NCBI RefSeq assembly: GCF_000144405.1
Contig: NC_014371.1
Coordinates: forward strand, 1,024,501 to 1,088,500
Length of the DNA stretch: 64,000 nucleotides
Direction of reading: 5' to 3'
Source of the DNA: Prevotella melaninogenica ATCC 25845
GTDB lineage: Bacteria; Bacteroidota; Bacteroidia; Bacteroidales; Bacteroidaceae
Shown piece by piece: positions 26,697-35,748 of this stretch. A program made the position numbers and the translations under genes. How positions within the stretch are numbered: position 1 is the first letter of the stretch; each line of letters begins with the position of its first letter. A model generated the notes under the pieces. That model did not search any database. It was not told the origin of the DNA and saw only the letters and a program-made list of their open reading frames with translations.

Positions 26697-28904
26697 ATGA
26701 AAAGTAACTCACACATATCATACTTATTAACCGATCATATTTCCCGATCCTCTTACCAGGAAGGGGAAGATGTTACATTGGACGATATTGAACGCAGGCT
26801 TATGATAATAGCGCGGGAACACAACTATGTAATCCCGCACCATTATCTAAGACTTGTATCTGAAAGTTCGTTTAGAGGAATAACAAAAGTAAGTCAAGTT
26901 TTTACGCAAGGATTAATCCAACTTGCAAATGATTTCTTAGAAAGGAGAAACAATCGTATATATGTTAGAATAGAGAAGTTTAATGCTTGGCAAGAACAAA
27001 TAGCATATATTCCTCCTATGCTATTGATATCTGCTTACATTTTCAATAATGTCATTTCTTCCATTACTGACATTACGTCGGACTCTTTTTATAATCAGTA
27101 TATTGCACCCAACTTGGGAAACACGAGTTTGATACCTCCATACATATCTCAATTAGAAGAATTGAAGAAAGAAAATAATGGATTTAATGACCTTCATATT
27201 CATCTAAATGGTACGATGGAGACTGATTCTGTTTGGCTTGATATTTTGCACTACCCAGAAAGAGTCATTCACAATATGGAAGAAAGTGCAAAAGGTAATA
27301 AACTTGCAAAAGAACAATATGAGCAGTTTGATAATTGGACAAGACCTGATAAACTGAAACGTTTAATAATGCAAGCTATCAAACTTAGAGATTTTCTTTT
27401 CTCTGAGATCTGTAAAGTTGTACCTGTTATTGAATCATTTACAAGACAGGCTGAGAGTAGTCTTTATATCTCAGTACTACATTATCTGTCTATGTACCCT
27501 GACAATAAAGAAGTAGCCAGTTCTTTTCACCATTATTTACTCATACTTGGTCTTGTAAATCAAATGTTGGTGCAGCAACCCCAATGCTTTGGATTTGAGC
27601 AGTTCCAACAATACACATCAAATGGATTAAGAGAGTATAGCGAACAAGAGTATGAACAGCGTTTCCTTCAATTGGCTGGAAATCAGCTTGACAATATTAG
27701 AATTATTGAGGGACGATTCTCACCTAAGGATATACAAGACAAAAATGATCAATTAATTGATAAAATTCGAAGAGGCTGGTTACTTCTAAATAATAGGCAA
27801 GATTGCAATAAGTCAGATATAAAGCTCATTGCACATTTTATAAAGAGGGCAGATAAACAAAAAAAAGATATTCGATTTAAAGAACTAAGACTTAAGAATA
27901 AAAAGATATGTGAGGCACTAATCTCATTGCGTAATAGTGGCAGTAAAAATGGGAAGGCGATAGTCGGAATAGATGCAGCTGCAAGCGAGTTTGATACACC
28001 CCCAGAAGTGTTTGCTCCAGTTTTCAAGAAGTTACGCAAAAAAGGATTCCAGCATTTTACATATCATGCGGGTGAAGATTTTTATCATCTGCTTGGTGGA
28101 TTAAGAGCTATATATGAGGCTATAATCTTTTTAGATTTGCAAAGAGGTGATCGAATAGGACATGCGACAGCAGCTGGCGTTGCCCCAGAGACATGGGCAC
28201 ACAATGTAGGGTGTGAAGTTGTTGTTCCAATAGGTGCATATATGGATGATCTTCTTTTTGTGTATAATTTAATTAGCAATAATGAATGTAAGGCTTTAGA
28301 TTCATTAATGCCACGGTTATATATGCGTATAACGGAACTATCAAGAGAAATCTATCCTAATGATGATTTTCAAGTTTATGATCTTATATATGCGTGGAAG
28401 AGAAGGCAAGAAGATATATTAGAATTGGTAGATAGTGGGGAACTAAATAATATTAAGGCCTTGAAGAGATATCATCAAAAAGAGTATGTTGAGAAATACA
28501 AAAAGGAGATAAAGGTAAAGATCTTCGAGATTCTTGATGAGAAAGCTCTGAGAGAAGTACAATTAGCTGTCTTGAAGATAATGCACCATAAAGAAATAGC
28601 CATTGAAACTCTCCCGACGAGTAATATCTTCATAGGTTATCATAATAGCTTTAACTCTTATCATCTTGTAAATTGGATTAGATGGGAGAAGGAAGGGAAA
28701 CCAATTCCTCCAATAGTTTTAGGTACAGATGATGCTGGGATATTTGCTACAAACATTTATAATGAATATTGCCACATATATACCCTGTTAGTCTACGAGT
28801 ATGATTTCTGTATAAATGAAGCTTTTGAGATAATAAGGAAGATAAATCGAGATGCGAATTATTATATTTTCAATAATGATAGTCTGAATGCTGCGAATAA
28901 ATAA
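26697..28904 (+). CDS. rdrB: RADAR adenosine-deaminase-fold effector RdrB
   Basis: A 735-residue protein whose metal-dependent deaminase motifs are all present: DLHIHLNGT (H167, H169), FTYHAGEDF (H457 and Glu460), GHATA (His489) and VLGTDDAG (D678, D679). The catalytic set is split by a ~290-residue insertion typical of RdrB, compared with ~350-residue housekeeping adenosine deaminases. It starts 22 bp after rdrA, so the two form an operon. It should form the large shell-like deaminase partner of RdrA. No third accessory gene (such as the membrane protein seen in some RADAR loci) is present. Confidence 0.92.
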   Translation: MKSNSHISYLLTDHISRSSYQEGEDVTLDDIERRLMIIAREHNYVIPHHYLRLVSESSFRGITKVSQVFTQGLIQLANDFLERRNNRIYVRIEKFNAWQEQIAYIPPMLLISAYIFNNVISSITDITSDSFYNQYIAPNLGNTSLIPPYISQLEELKKENNGFNDLHIHLNGTMETDSVWLDILHYPERVIHNMEESAKGNKLAKEQYEQFDNWTRPDKLKRLIMQAIKLRDFLFSEICKVVPVIESFTRQAESSLYISVLHYLSMYPDNKEVASSFHHYLLILGLVNQMLVQQPQCFGFEQFQQYTSNGLREYSEQEYEQRFLQLAGNQLDNIRIIEGRFSPKDIQDKNDQLIDKIRRGWLLLNNRQDCNKSDIKLIAHFIKRADKQKKDIRFKELRLKNKKICEALISLRNSGSKNGKAIVGIDAAASEFDTPPEVFAPVFKKLRKKGFQHFTYHAGEDFYHLLGGLRAIYEAIIFLDLQRGDRIGHATAAGVAPETWAHNVGCEVVVPIGAYMDDLLFVYNLISNNECKALDSLMPRLYMRITELSREIYPNDDFQVYDLIYAWKRRQEDILELVDSGELNNIKALKRYHQKEYVEKYKKEIKVKIFEILDEKALREVQLAVLKIMHHKEIAIETLPTSNIFIGYHNSFNSYHLVNWIRWEKEGKPIPPIVLGTDDAGIFATNIYNEYCHIYTLLVYEYDFCINEAFEIIRKINRDANYYIFNNDSLNAANK

Positions 28905-29039
28905 GAATACCGAATATAGTATGGATTCTGAAAAAAGGTGATGTTATTTAAAACATGGTCCTTTCGAAATTTAGATGGATAAAGGCTCTCTAACAAGTGA
29001 GAAAATACAGCAAATCTTACATAAATAGTTTTGTTTTGA

Positions 29040-29125
29040 TTTGCTGTCACTTTTAACATTTCATGTAAACTCTTTGTAAACCAATGAGTTAAATTTGTTG
29101 TTTAGATGACAGGAATGACAGTAAA
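29040..29125. repeat. 86-bp repeat with inverted ends, copy 2
   Basis: TTTGCTGTCAC (29040-29050) and ATGACAGTAAA (29115-29125) flank an interior similar to 13678-13763. Both copies are exactly 86 bp. This one has two mismatches between its ends. Confidence 0.7.
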
Positions 29126-29313
29126 ATTATTTTCAAAGGTTGTCTTGTTCGGAAGTATAGATTGTAGGAGCGTTCTATTACTTGAGAGAAACTCTTTATG
29201 ATTTTACTTTTATAAATTAATTTTGAAAGGAAGATAAACGAACTGTATAAATGAGGATAAGTAGTTTTTCTACACTTTTCACCCTCATTAAGCATTTAAT
29301 CAGATATTTTTTG

Positions 29314-29321
29314 TATCTTTG
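29314..29321 (+). promoter_or_regulatory. -7 box of hexosaminidase gene
   Basis: TATCTTTG, about 60 bases before the start codon. The -33 motif is not clear. Confidence 0.5.
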
Positions 29322-29381
29322 TCCATGGATAGTTGAAATCCAGAATATAAAAACCTAAATACAAAAATCATATTAATCGAG

Positions 29382-30992
29382 ATGAAGAAAATCTTACTTT
29401 CAGTGGCATTGATGATGGCTACATTCTCACTTCATGCCACAGATGCGAACTATCAAGTAGTTCCTCTCCCACAGAGTATTACTGCTGAGAAGGGTACACC
29501 ATTCGTTTTGGATGCTAACACCGTTATTAATGTTGCAAGCAACGATGAGGCTATGCGCCGTAATGGTGAATTCTTGAAGCAATATATCCAAGAGGCAACT
29601 GGTATTGCGCTCAATGGTATGAACAAGAAAGGAAGTACTATTACCTTGAAACTCAATGCAAAGGTTGAGAATGAGGAGGGTTATGTTATCACCGTAAAGG
29701 GTAAGAATATTATCGTTGAGGGTAAGACTCCACGTGGTGTATTCTATGGTGTACAGACCCTTCGCAAGTCATTACCATTGGAGAAGGCAGAGAACGTAAC
29801 CTTCCCAGCAGCTCGTATCGTTGACTATCCACGCTTCGGCTATCGTGGTACGATGCTCGATTGCGCTCGTCACTATTTCAAGATGAGTTTCATCAAGGAG
29901 TTTATCGATATGTTGGCACTTCACAATGTCAACACCTTCCACTGGCATCTCACTGAGGATCAGGGCTGGCGTGCACAGATTGACCGCTATCCAAAGCTCA
30001 CTGAGGTTGGTTCAAAGCGTGCGCAGACAGTTATTGGTCGTATGACAGGACTCTTTGATGAGACCCCATACGGTGGTTATTATACAAAGGATGAGATGCG
30101 TGAAGTTGTGAAGTATGCAGCTGATCGTTATATCACTGTTATTCCAGAGATTGATATGCCAGGCCACATGCTCGGCGCATTGGCAGCTTACCCAGAGCTT
30201 GGTTGTACTGGTGGTCCTTACAAAGTGGCTGAGCAATGGGGCGTATTCCCAGACATTCTCTGTGCTGGTAACCCTAAGACCTACGAGTTTGTGAACAATG
30301 TTCTCGATGAGATTGTTGATATCTTCCCATCAAAATATATCCACATCGGTGGTGATGAGGCTCCACGTGATCGTTGGAAGACCTGTCCACGCTGTCAGGC
30401 TGAAATCAAACGTCTCGGCTTGAAGGGCTCTAACGGCTTCCCTGCAGAGGCTCAGTTGCAGGCTTACTTCATGAATCAGGCTGCTAAGCACTTGGCTGAA
30501 AAAGGTCGTAACATCATCGGTTGGGACGAGATTCTTGAGGGTGATGTAGACAAGGGTACAACTGTCATGAGCTGGCGTGGTGTGAATGGTGGTATCGAGG
30601 CGGCTAAGCGTGGCCTGGATGCCATCATGACTCCAGTAAACTATTACTATCTCGACTACTATCAGAGAAAGGATAACACGATGACCCTCATCGGTGGTTT
30701 CCTCCCAGTTGAGACAACTTACGGCTACAACCCAGTGCCAGACGACGCTGCACCTGAGTTGAAGAAACACGTTAAGGGTGTACAGGCAAACCTCTGGACT
30801 GAGTATGTTATCGGTCGCGACCTCGCTTTCTTCCAGCTCCTCCCACGTGTTGCTGCTATGGCAGAGACTGGTTGGACAGAGAACGATAAGAAGGACTTCG
30901 CTTCTTTCAAGGCACGTGAAACCCGCCTGAACGAGCTTTACAAGCACTTCGGTTGGAAGACTTGCCAGGACCTCTACAAGGAGAAGAAGTAA
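29382..30992 (+). CDS. Exported GH20 beta-N-acetylhexosaminidase
   Basis: A 536-residue enzyme with a signal peptide ending near residue 19 (MKKILLSVALMMATFSLHA). It has the GH20b alpha/beta domain (about 24-150) and the GH20 TIM barrel (about 152-500). The catalytic Asp-Glu pair is in YIHIGGDEAP (D325-E326). Substrate-pocket motifs FHWHLTEDQGWR, IPEIDMPGH and GWDEILEG are intact. It removes terminal GlcNAc/GalNAc from host glycans or chitobiose, probably in the periplasm. It is a single gene with a strong terminator. Confidence 0.95.
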   Translation: MKKILLSVALMMATFSLHATDANYQVVPLPQSITAEKGTPFVLDANTVINVASNDEAMRRNGEFLKQYIQEATGIALNGMNKKGSTITLKLNAKVENEEGYVITVKGKNIIVEGKTPRGVFYGVQTLRKSLPLEKAENVTFPAARIVDYPRFGYRGTMLDCARHYFKMSFIKEFIDMLALHNVNTFHWHLTEDQGWRAQIDRYPKLTEVGSKRAQTVIGRMTGLFDETPYGGYYTKDEMREVVKYAADRYITVIPEIDMPGHMLGALAAYPELGCTGGPYKVAEQWGVFPDILCAGNPKTYEFVNNVLDEIVDIFPSKYIHIGGDEAPRDRWKTCPRCQAEIKRLGLKGSNGFPAEAQLQAYFMNQAAKHLAEKGRNIIGWDEILEGDVDKGTTVMSWRGVNGGIEAAKRGLDAIMTPVNYYYLDYYQRKDNTMTLIGGFLPVETTYGYNPVPDDAAPELKKHVKGVQANLWTEYVIGRDLAFFQLLPRVAAMAETGWTENDKKDFASFKARETRLNELYKHFGWKTCQDLYKEKK

Positions 30993-31038
30993 CATCAAAG
31001 CGTATTAGCACCGTCTAATACAAGCTAAAATATATTCG

Positions 31039-31086
31039 GCTGATAAGGTGTGAGGGTTATCCTCGCAGCTTATCAGCTGTTTTTTT
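31039..31086 (+). terminator. Terminator of hexosaminidase gene
   Basis: GCTGATAAG (31039-31047) pairs with CTTATCAGC (31069-31077), with inner GAGG/CCTC pairing, followed by a T-run to 31086. Confidence 0.9.
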
Positions 31087-31293
31087 ATCAGTAGAAGGAC
31101 TTATAGAGAAATAAAAGTAAGAGAAAAAAGGCTTGTAACTATTCAGCGGTATCGATCAGTCTGTATTCTCTCCTCTAAAATCTTCGTATAAAGGCCATAA
31201 AGATGCTTATTTTTCTTGCGTATTTCAGATTTTCTTTGTACCTTTATACTTATGAAAGAGTGAGTTACGGACATATCAAAAGTATTACAAGGC
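31087..31293. other. Spacer, probably the left part of an IS66 element
   Basis: About 200 bp between the terminator and the IS66 transposase frame. GTAACTATTCAGCGGTATC at about 31134 may be the left end, but no matching right end survives. The usual IS66 accessory frames are absent. Confidence 0.35.
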
Positions 31294-32439
31294 ATGACGG
31301 AAGAGATGCGATTATTGCGTAGAACTGTCAATCAGCAGTATGCCGAGATTATCAAATTGAACCGTAACATAAATGCTCTGAACCTTGAAATTCGCAAGAA
31401 AGATACGGAACTTATAAACTTACGGGAACGCTTGGCTAAGTATGAAAATCCTGACAAAAATTCTAATAACAGTAGCACTCCGCCAAGCAAGGAGCGTATA
31501 AAGGATGAGGTTATCAGAAGAACAAGAAGCCTCCGTAAGCCAAGTGGTAAGAATCTGGAAGGACAAAAGGGGCATGATGGGCATAAGTTGTCTTGCTCTT
31601 CCATACCTGACGAGATAATCGATGAGGCACCCAACTATTGCACTCGTTGCGGAGAATCTTTATCAGATGCAGGACGTGTGATTGATTATGTGACGCAGGT
31701 TATTTCCATTCCAGAATTGAAGCCCGTAATAAAGGAAATCCGACACTATGTGATGGTATGCAAGAACTGTGGTGAACGTATTCGGGCGGCACCACGACGG
31801 CGGTCAAACAACGTGGTATATGATTCAAGCGTAAAGACCTTAGTGGTTTATCTGAGTGTCGTGCAATTTCTTCCTTACGGTCGCATAGCAAGTTTTTTGC
31901 GTGAGGTATTTGGACTCACTCCAAGCGAAGGCTCACTGGTGAACTGGGCAAATGAAGCAAATGAGGCAAAGAAAAATGCGCAACCTGTGATTGATAAGAT
32001 TAAAGAATATATTAAGGCATCAGCTGTTGTTGGTTTCGATGAGAGCGGCTTGTACTGTAACAAAAGACTCGACTGGGAATGGATTGCACAGACTGTTTAT
32101 TACACATTGCTTTTCCGTACTGGTGGAAGAGGATCGAAGGTGTTAACAGACAAATTTGGCGATAGCTTGGAACAAATGACTGTCGTTACCGACCGCCATA
32201 GCGCATACTTTGTACTCCATTTTCTCAATCATCAGGTATGCCTTGCTCACTTACTCCGCGAACTGCAATATCTCTCAGAGTTGAACACTGAGCAAGAGTG
32301 GTCTGGAAAAGTAACCAATCTGTTCCGTGAAGCCATTCACGAGCGGAACACTAATCCGAACGACGTTATAGACAAGGTGACCCCGACGTTTAGACAATCT
32401 GCGCAAACAGAATATAGAGAGGCTTGGTAAAAAGTTTAT
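31294..32439 (+). pseudogene. IS66-family transposase, truncated and frameshifted
   Basis: The frame runs 378 codons to 32430: an N-terminal coiled coil, a proline/serine linker (NSSTPPSKERIKDE), a zinc finger (CTRCGES and CKNCGE) and the DDE domain with GFDESG and VVTDRHSAYF. Near 32385 the reading frame shifts: the continuation RRLDNLRKQNIERLGKKFMV is found in another frame. Homology then stops at 32440, where MITE copy M3 begins. The last ~110 residues with the catalytic Glu are gone, so the element is dead. Confidence 0.9.
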
Positions 32440-32786
32440 GGTTCTTTTGAAATATGGAGTGATAAACTAAAAGTCTTATATAATAGGCACACGGAGTCAC
32501 GGAGGGGACGGAGGTAAACGCAATGTCACGGAGGTGCCGACGGTACAAAGAGCGACGGAGGTGTAGGGTATAGTAGGGTGATAACTCTTTTGGGGTAAAC
32601 ACTTTGTATATAAATAGCTAATAGAATTGGCAAACAAGCTCTGCCGCTCCATGCACCAATGGTGCCTCCGTGACTTTTATTGCTTGGGCTTAATAATCCC
32701 CCGTCCTCTTCTTTTCTCCGTGTAACATTTCGTCAGAAACCTAACCTTAAGTGGCAAACCTTATCACTCCAAAATACTGAAGAACC
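32440..32786. mobile_element. MITE-like element, copy M3
   Basis: 347 bp with ends GGTTCTTTTGAAATATGGAG (left) and CCAAAATACTGAAGAACC (right). It is an interior imperfect palindrome of CACGGAGG/CCTCCGTG motifs, and no ORF spans it. It cuts into the IS66 transposase, so it arrived later or helped delete the rest of that element. Confidence 0.75.
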
Positions 32787-32844
32787 AAAGTTCTTTTTAT
32801 TATTTAATTGTGTACAGAATGACGGATAATAGGAAGTTTTTAAC

Positions 32845-32852
32845 TAAATTTG
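32845..32852 (+). promoter_or_regulatory. -7 box of HAD gene
   Basis: TAAATTTG. Transcription would begin near 32859, downstream of the upstream-most possible start (32850), so translation should begin at the ATG at 32880. Confidence 0.55.
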
Positions 32853-32879
32853 CGTTCTGAAATAAGGCTACGTGCAGTT

Positions 32880-33821
32880 ATGTCTATTAAAAGTTATCTC
32901 CAAAAATTGTCTTTTCGCACAGGTGTTATCGTACTCCTGATGTGTATTCCCTTTTATATTCTTTCATTCGTTCAAGTGTTTTTCCCAGTATCAACGGCAA
33001 CGAAAGGCATACTGTTTACTGTCTTTTTCGGACTGGCAAAGAGCTTTCAATATGGCGGCATCGCTATCCTTGGAAAGGAAGGCTACAAACGCGTGAAGGG
33101 CTATCTTAAGCGAAAGAAACAGCTGAAAGATGAGACTATGAAGAGTGATAGCAACAGAACGCCTCGCTACTGCCCTGACCTTTTCTCCAATCCAGAGATA
33201 CTTTCTGGTATTCGTCTCATCATCTTCGACTTCGATGGAACGCTTGGCGATTCTCAAAAGCTCATTACCGACACGATGCTTGCAACGATAGAACGTCTGA
33301 ATTTACCGATGAGAAGTCGTGAAGAATGCGCCCGAACGATTGGTTTACCATTGAAGGAATATTTCTCATCAATCATCCCAATGACGGATGAACAGGCTGA
33401 GGAGTGTGCCGAAGTGTATAGCGAAATATTCAATGTGAAGAACGTTCCCGGTGTTGTAAAAGCCTTTCCGGGTGTTGTTGAAACGTTGGAAAGACTTTCT
33501 TCGCAAGGCATTCTGATGTCTATTGCAAGTAGTCGTAGCCATAGAACGCTTGCAAAACTGATGGACGAATTAGACCTCTCGAAGTATATCACTTATCTGA
33601 TTGCTGCCGACGATGTTGTCGAGAAGAAACCAGCAGCTGAATCAGTACTTAAGACTTTGCGTCATTTCAACATCGAAGCACACGAAACCCTCGTCGTTGG
33701 TGATACCGAATTCGACATTCTCATGGGCAGAAATGCAGGTACACACACCTGCGGAGTTACCTACGGTAATGGTAGCAAAGAGAGTTTAGAAGCCGCAAAA
33801 GCAGAGTGGATAGTTTGTTAA
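32880..33821 (+). CDS. HAD phosphatase fused to an N-terminal membrane domain
   Basis: 313 residues from the ATG at 32880. Residues 1-75 form two hydrophobic segments ending in LGKEGYKRVKGYLKRKK, which resembles the short 'transporter suffix' membrane domain. Residues ~105-313 are a HAD hydrolase of the phosphoglycolate phosphatase/beta-phosphoglucomutase type, with IIFDFDGTLGDS (nucleophile Asp), SIASSRSH (motif II), the Lys in VVEKKPAAES and VVGDTEFDI (motif IV). The fusion would tether a small-molecule phosphatase to the inner membrane. The substrate is unknown. Confidence 0.85.
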   Translation: MSIKSYLQKLSFRTGVIVLLMCIPFYILSFVQVFFPVSTATKGILFTVFFGLAKSFQYGGIAILGKEGYKRVKGYLKRKKQLKDETMKSDSNRTPRYCPDLFSNPEILSGIRLIIFDFDGTLGDSQKLITDTMLATIERLNLPMRSREECARTIGLPLKEYFSSIIPMTDEQAEECAEVYSEIFNVKNVPGVVKAFPGVVETLERLSSQGILMSIASSRSHRTLAKLMDELDLSKYITYLIAADDVVEKKPAAESVLKTLRHFNIEAHETLVVGDTEFDILMGRNAGTHTCGVTYGNGSKESLEAAKAEWIVC

Positions 33822-33836
33822 ATAATGTATAATTCC

Positions 33837-33867
33837 TTGGTAGTTTCGTAATAAACCACTACCTTTG
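33837..33867 (+). promoter_or_regulatory. Promoter of initiator tRNA
   Basis: TTG (33837-33839), 20 bases, TACCTTTG (33860-33867), about 56 bases before the tRNA. Confidence 0.65.
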
Positions 33868-33923
33868 CACTCGCAATTCAGGAATGCACCTCGGTTCATA
33901 GATGAATTGTTCTTAATTAATAT

Positions 33924-33996
33924 CGCGGGTTGGAGCAGTTGGTAGCTCGCCAGGCTCATAACCTGGAGGTCGCATGTTCGAGTCCTGCACCCGCAA
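33924..33996 (+). tRNA. tRNA-fMet (CAT), initiator
   Basis: A 73-nt cloverleaf with anticodon CAT in CTCATAA. The acceptor stem CGCGGGT/ACCCGCA leaves position 1 C opposite 72 A, the mismatch typical of initiator tRNA. The anticodon stem is CCAGG/CCTGG, with A29 instead of the usual G of a GGG run. CCA is not fully encoded. Confidence 0.92.
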
Positions 33997-34059
33997 CTTC
34001 AAAGCTTAGAAATACTTAGTAATAAGTTTTCTAAGCTTTTTTCATGTCCACCAAAAACT

Positions 34060-34290
34060 AATATTAATTCACAATTCAGAATTCACAATTCATAATTATG
34101 ATTACCATTATAATTCAAAATTCATAATCCATAATTCATAATTATGATTACTACTATCATTCAAAATTCAAAATTCAGAATTCAAAATTCAGAATTATGA
34201 TTACCATTGTAGGAAAAATATTCAACTGGAAAAATCAAGGGTTAAAGCACAAATCAAAAAGTTCAATGTTCAAATCTCAAAGTTCAAAGG
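34060..34290. repeat. AT-rich simple repeats (AATTCAAAATTC type)
   Basis: Degenerate 10-bp units (AATTCAAAATTCATAATTCA) interspersed three times with ATTATGATTACCATT/ACTAC, followed by AAGTTCAAAG repeats up to the insertion sequence. No coding content. Confidence 0.7.
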
Positions 34291-34374
34291 ATAAAAAGGG
34301 GTCAGTCCTAAAACCCAGTTGCAAGCCTATACTCTTAAGCACATAATTTCATAAGTATTTATTACCTTTGCATC

Positions 34375-34719
34375 ATGAAGAATCACCAATTATTACGTTG
34401 CATCTTTCCAGATGTACTTGCTGACTACTTTGATGTTGTCGATATTCAAGAGAGTGTTTCGCAGATTGACTTTTGGCTTGACGAGCGTAACTTTATGGAA
34501 AAGTCAGATCATAAGTTAGGCACTGTAAGCAGTTATGGTTTTACCAGCGAGCGTGTTATTCAGGACTTCCCCCTTCGTGGCAAAGCAGTTTACCGCCATG
34601 TTCGTCGTCGCAAGTGGCGTGACAGTTCCAACGGAGAGATATTTACTTATTCATATGATGATTTGACGGCTGAGGGTAGTAGACTATCTCCCGAGTTCGT
34701 TTCTTTTTTAAAAGAATAG
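34375..34719 (+). CDS. ISAon1-type transposase N-terminal region protein
   Basis: A 114-residue protein (start MKNHQLLRCIFPDVLADYFD) matching the short first frame of ISAon1-type elements. The end (HVRRRKWRDSSNG) is basic and likely contacts the terminal repeats. It ends at TAG 34717-34719. The downstream frame is open from just after 34711, so the two overlap; the run TTTTTTAAAAG at the junction could allow frameshifting, needing +1. Confidence 0.85.
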   Translation: MKNHQLLRCIFPDVLADYFDVVDIQESVSQIDFWLDERNFMEKSDHKLGTVSSYGFTSERVIQDFPLRGKAVYRHVRRRKWRDSSNGEIFTYSYDDLTAEGSRLSPEFVSFLKE

Positions 34720-35704
34720 AATTGAGTCCACTGCAGAGAGCATCGCAAGCATTGGTTCGCACTATGGCGTAAATGGCAAGCTGTTATCCACACAGTACAA
34801 GGAACATTTCAGTGATTACCGTAGCTGGGATCAGTTGGATCATGCTCAAGACTGGCTATTGTTTGAAGATAACATAGGAGAGAGTCTAAGTATTGATGAG
34901 ACCTGTCTAAGCTGTGGCGAGGTTTATACTTTTCTGACCAACAAGGCAGGAAAGGGCAGAGAAGGGACTTTGGTAGCTGTGGTTAAAGGGACCAAGGCAG
35001 AGGACGTCATCCAGATTCTCAAGAAGATAAACCTTTCTAAACGAAAGACTGTCAAGGAGATAACACTCGACTTATCATCTTCTATGATGCGCATAGCCCG
35101 TGCTGTTTTTCCCAAAGCACTTATTACCAATGATAGATTTCATGTGCAGAAACTATATTATGATGCTCTGGATGACATGCGTATCGCTTACCGATGGATG
35201 GCAAGAGATAAAGAGAATGAGGAGATAAAAGAAGCTAAATGTAAGGGTAAGGAATATATACCATTTAGATACAGCAATGGTGACACGCGTAAGCAGTTGC
35301 TTGCCAGAGCAAAGTTCATATTGACCAAGCACAAGACCAAGTGGACTGAAACACAGAAAGGTAGGGCAGAAATCATCTTTGAACATTATCCGACACTGAA
35401 AAAGGCATATGATTTGGCTATGAAACTTACCGATATTTATAACATCAAGAGCATCAAGGATGCTGCAAGGCTGAAGTTGGCAAAATGGTTTAATGAAGTT
35501 GAAGAGTTGGGAGTGGACAATTTCTACACAGTGATTGACACGTTTGAAAATCATTATCAAACCATACTCAATTTCTTTGTAAACAGAGCTACGAATGCAA
35601 ATGCCGAGTCATTCAATGCTAAGGTTAAGGCATTCAGGGCGCAGTTCAGAGGAGTCACAGATATTCCTTTCTTTTTATATAGGCTTATGAAATTGTGTGC
35701 TTAA
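34712..35704 (+). CDS. ISL3-family (ISAon1-type) transposase
   Basis: The frame is open from 34712 (KNRIESTAESIASIG...) with no ATG early on. A TTG at 34835 gives 289 residues. It is the DDE_Tnp_ISL3 catalytic domain: SIDETCL (first Asp), ITNDRFHVQKLYYDAL (second Asp and partner motif) and NANAESFNAKVKAFR (Glu). It lies inside intact terminal repeats and is presumably active, either as a fusion with the upstream frame or as a separate protein; which one cannot be decided from the sequence. Confidence 0.85.
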   Translation, partial: KNRIESTAESIASIGSHYGVNGKLLSTQYKEHFSDYRSWDQLDHAQDWLLFEDNIGESLSIDETCLSCGEVYTFLTNKAGKGREGTLVAVVKGTKAEDVIQILKKINLSKRKTVKEITLDLSSSMMRIARAVFPKALITNDRFHVQKLYYDALDDMRIAYRWMARDKENEEIKEAKCKGKEYIPFRYSNGDTRKQLLARAKFILTKHKTKWTETQKGRAEIIFEHYPTLKKAYDLAMKLTDIYNIKSIKDAARLKLAKWFNEVEELGVDNFYTVIDTFENHYQTILNFFVNRATNANAESFNAKVKAFRAQFRGVTDIPFFLYRLMKLCA

Positions 35705-35748
35705 GAGTATAGGCTTGCAACTGGGTTTTAGGACTGACCCATAAAAAG

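Larger units (their letters stand above)
28905..29381. other. Intergenic region after RADAR
   Basis: 477 bp. It holds an 86-bp inverted-end repeat (29040-29125) and the hexosaminidase -7 box (29314-29321). ACAGCAAATC (about 29007) could also pair with GATTTGCTGT at the repeat start. No gene is seen. Confidence 0.5.
34291..35748 (+). mobile_element. Intact ISL3/ISAon1-type insertion sequence with 8-bp target duplication
   Basis: The element proper is 34299-35740 (1442 bp). Its ends are inverted repeats of about 58 bp with one mismatch, beginning GGGTCAGTCCTAAAACCCAG. Both sides are flanked by ATAAAAAG (34291-34298 and 35741-35748), an 8-bp target duplication as expected for ISL3. The sequence before and after (AAGTTCAAAG) rejoins a simple repeat, so the insertion is recent and clean. 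It carries two transposase frames. Confidence 0.93.

Noticed and set aside
24059..28904. Reading the deaminase gene as a housekeeping adenosine deaminase
   Set aside because: It is twice the usual length with a large insertion between metal motifs and is coupled to a large ATPase, which fits RADAR better.
30330..30998. 222-codon reverse frame
   Set aside because: Antisense to the GH20 catalytic domain, with Leu/Val/Thr-rich chance composition.
34060..34290. Possible CRISPR or iteron array in AATTCAAAATTC repeats
   Set aside because: Low-complexity AT tract with drifting units and no conserved spacing.
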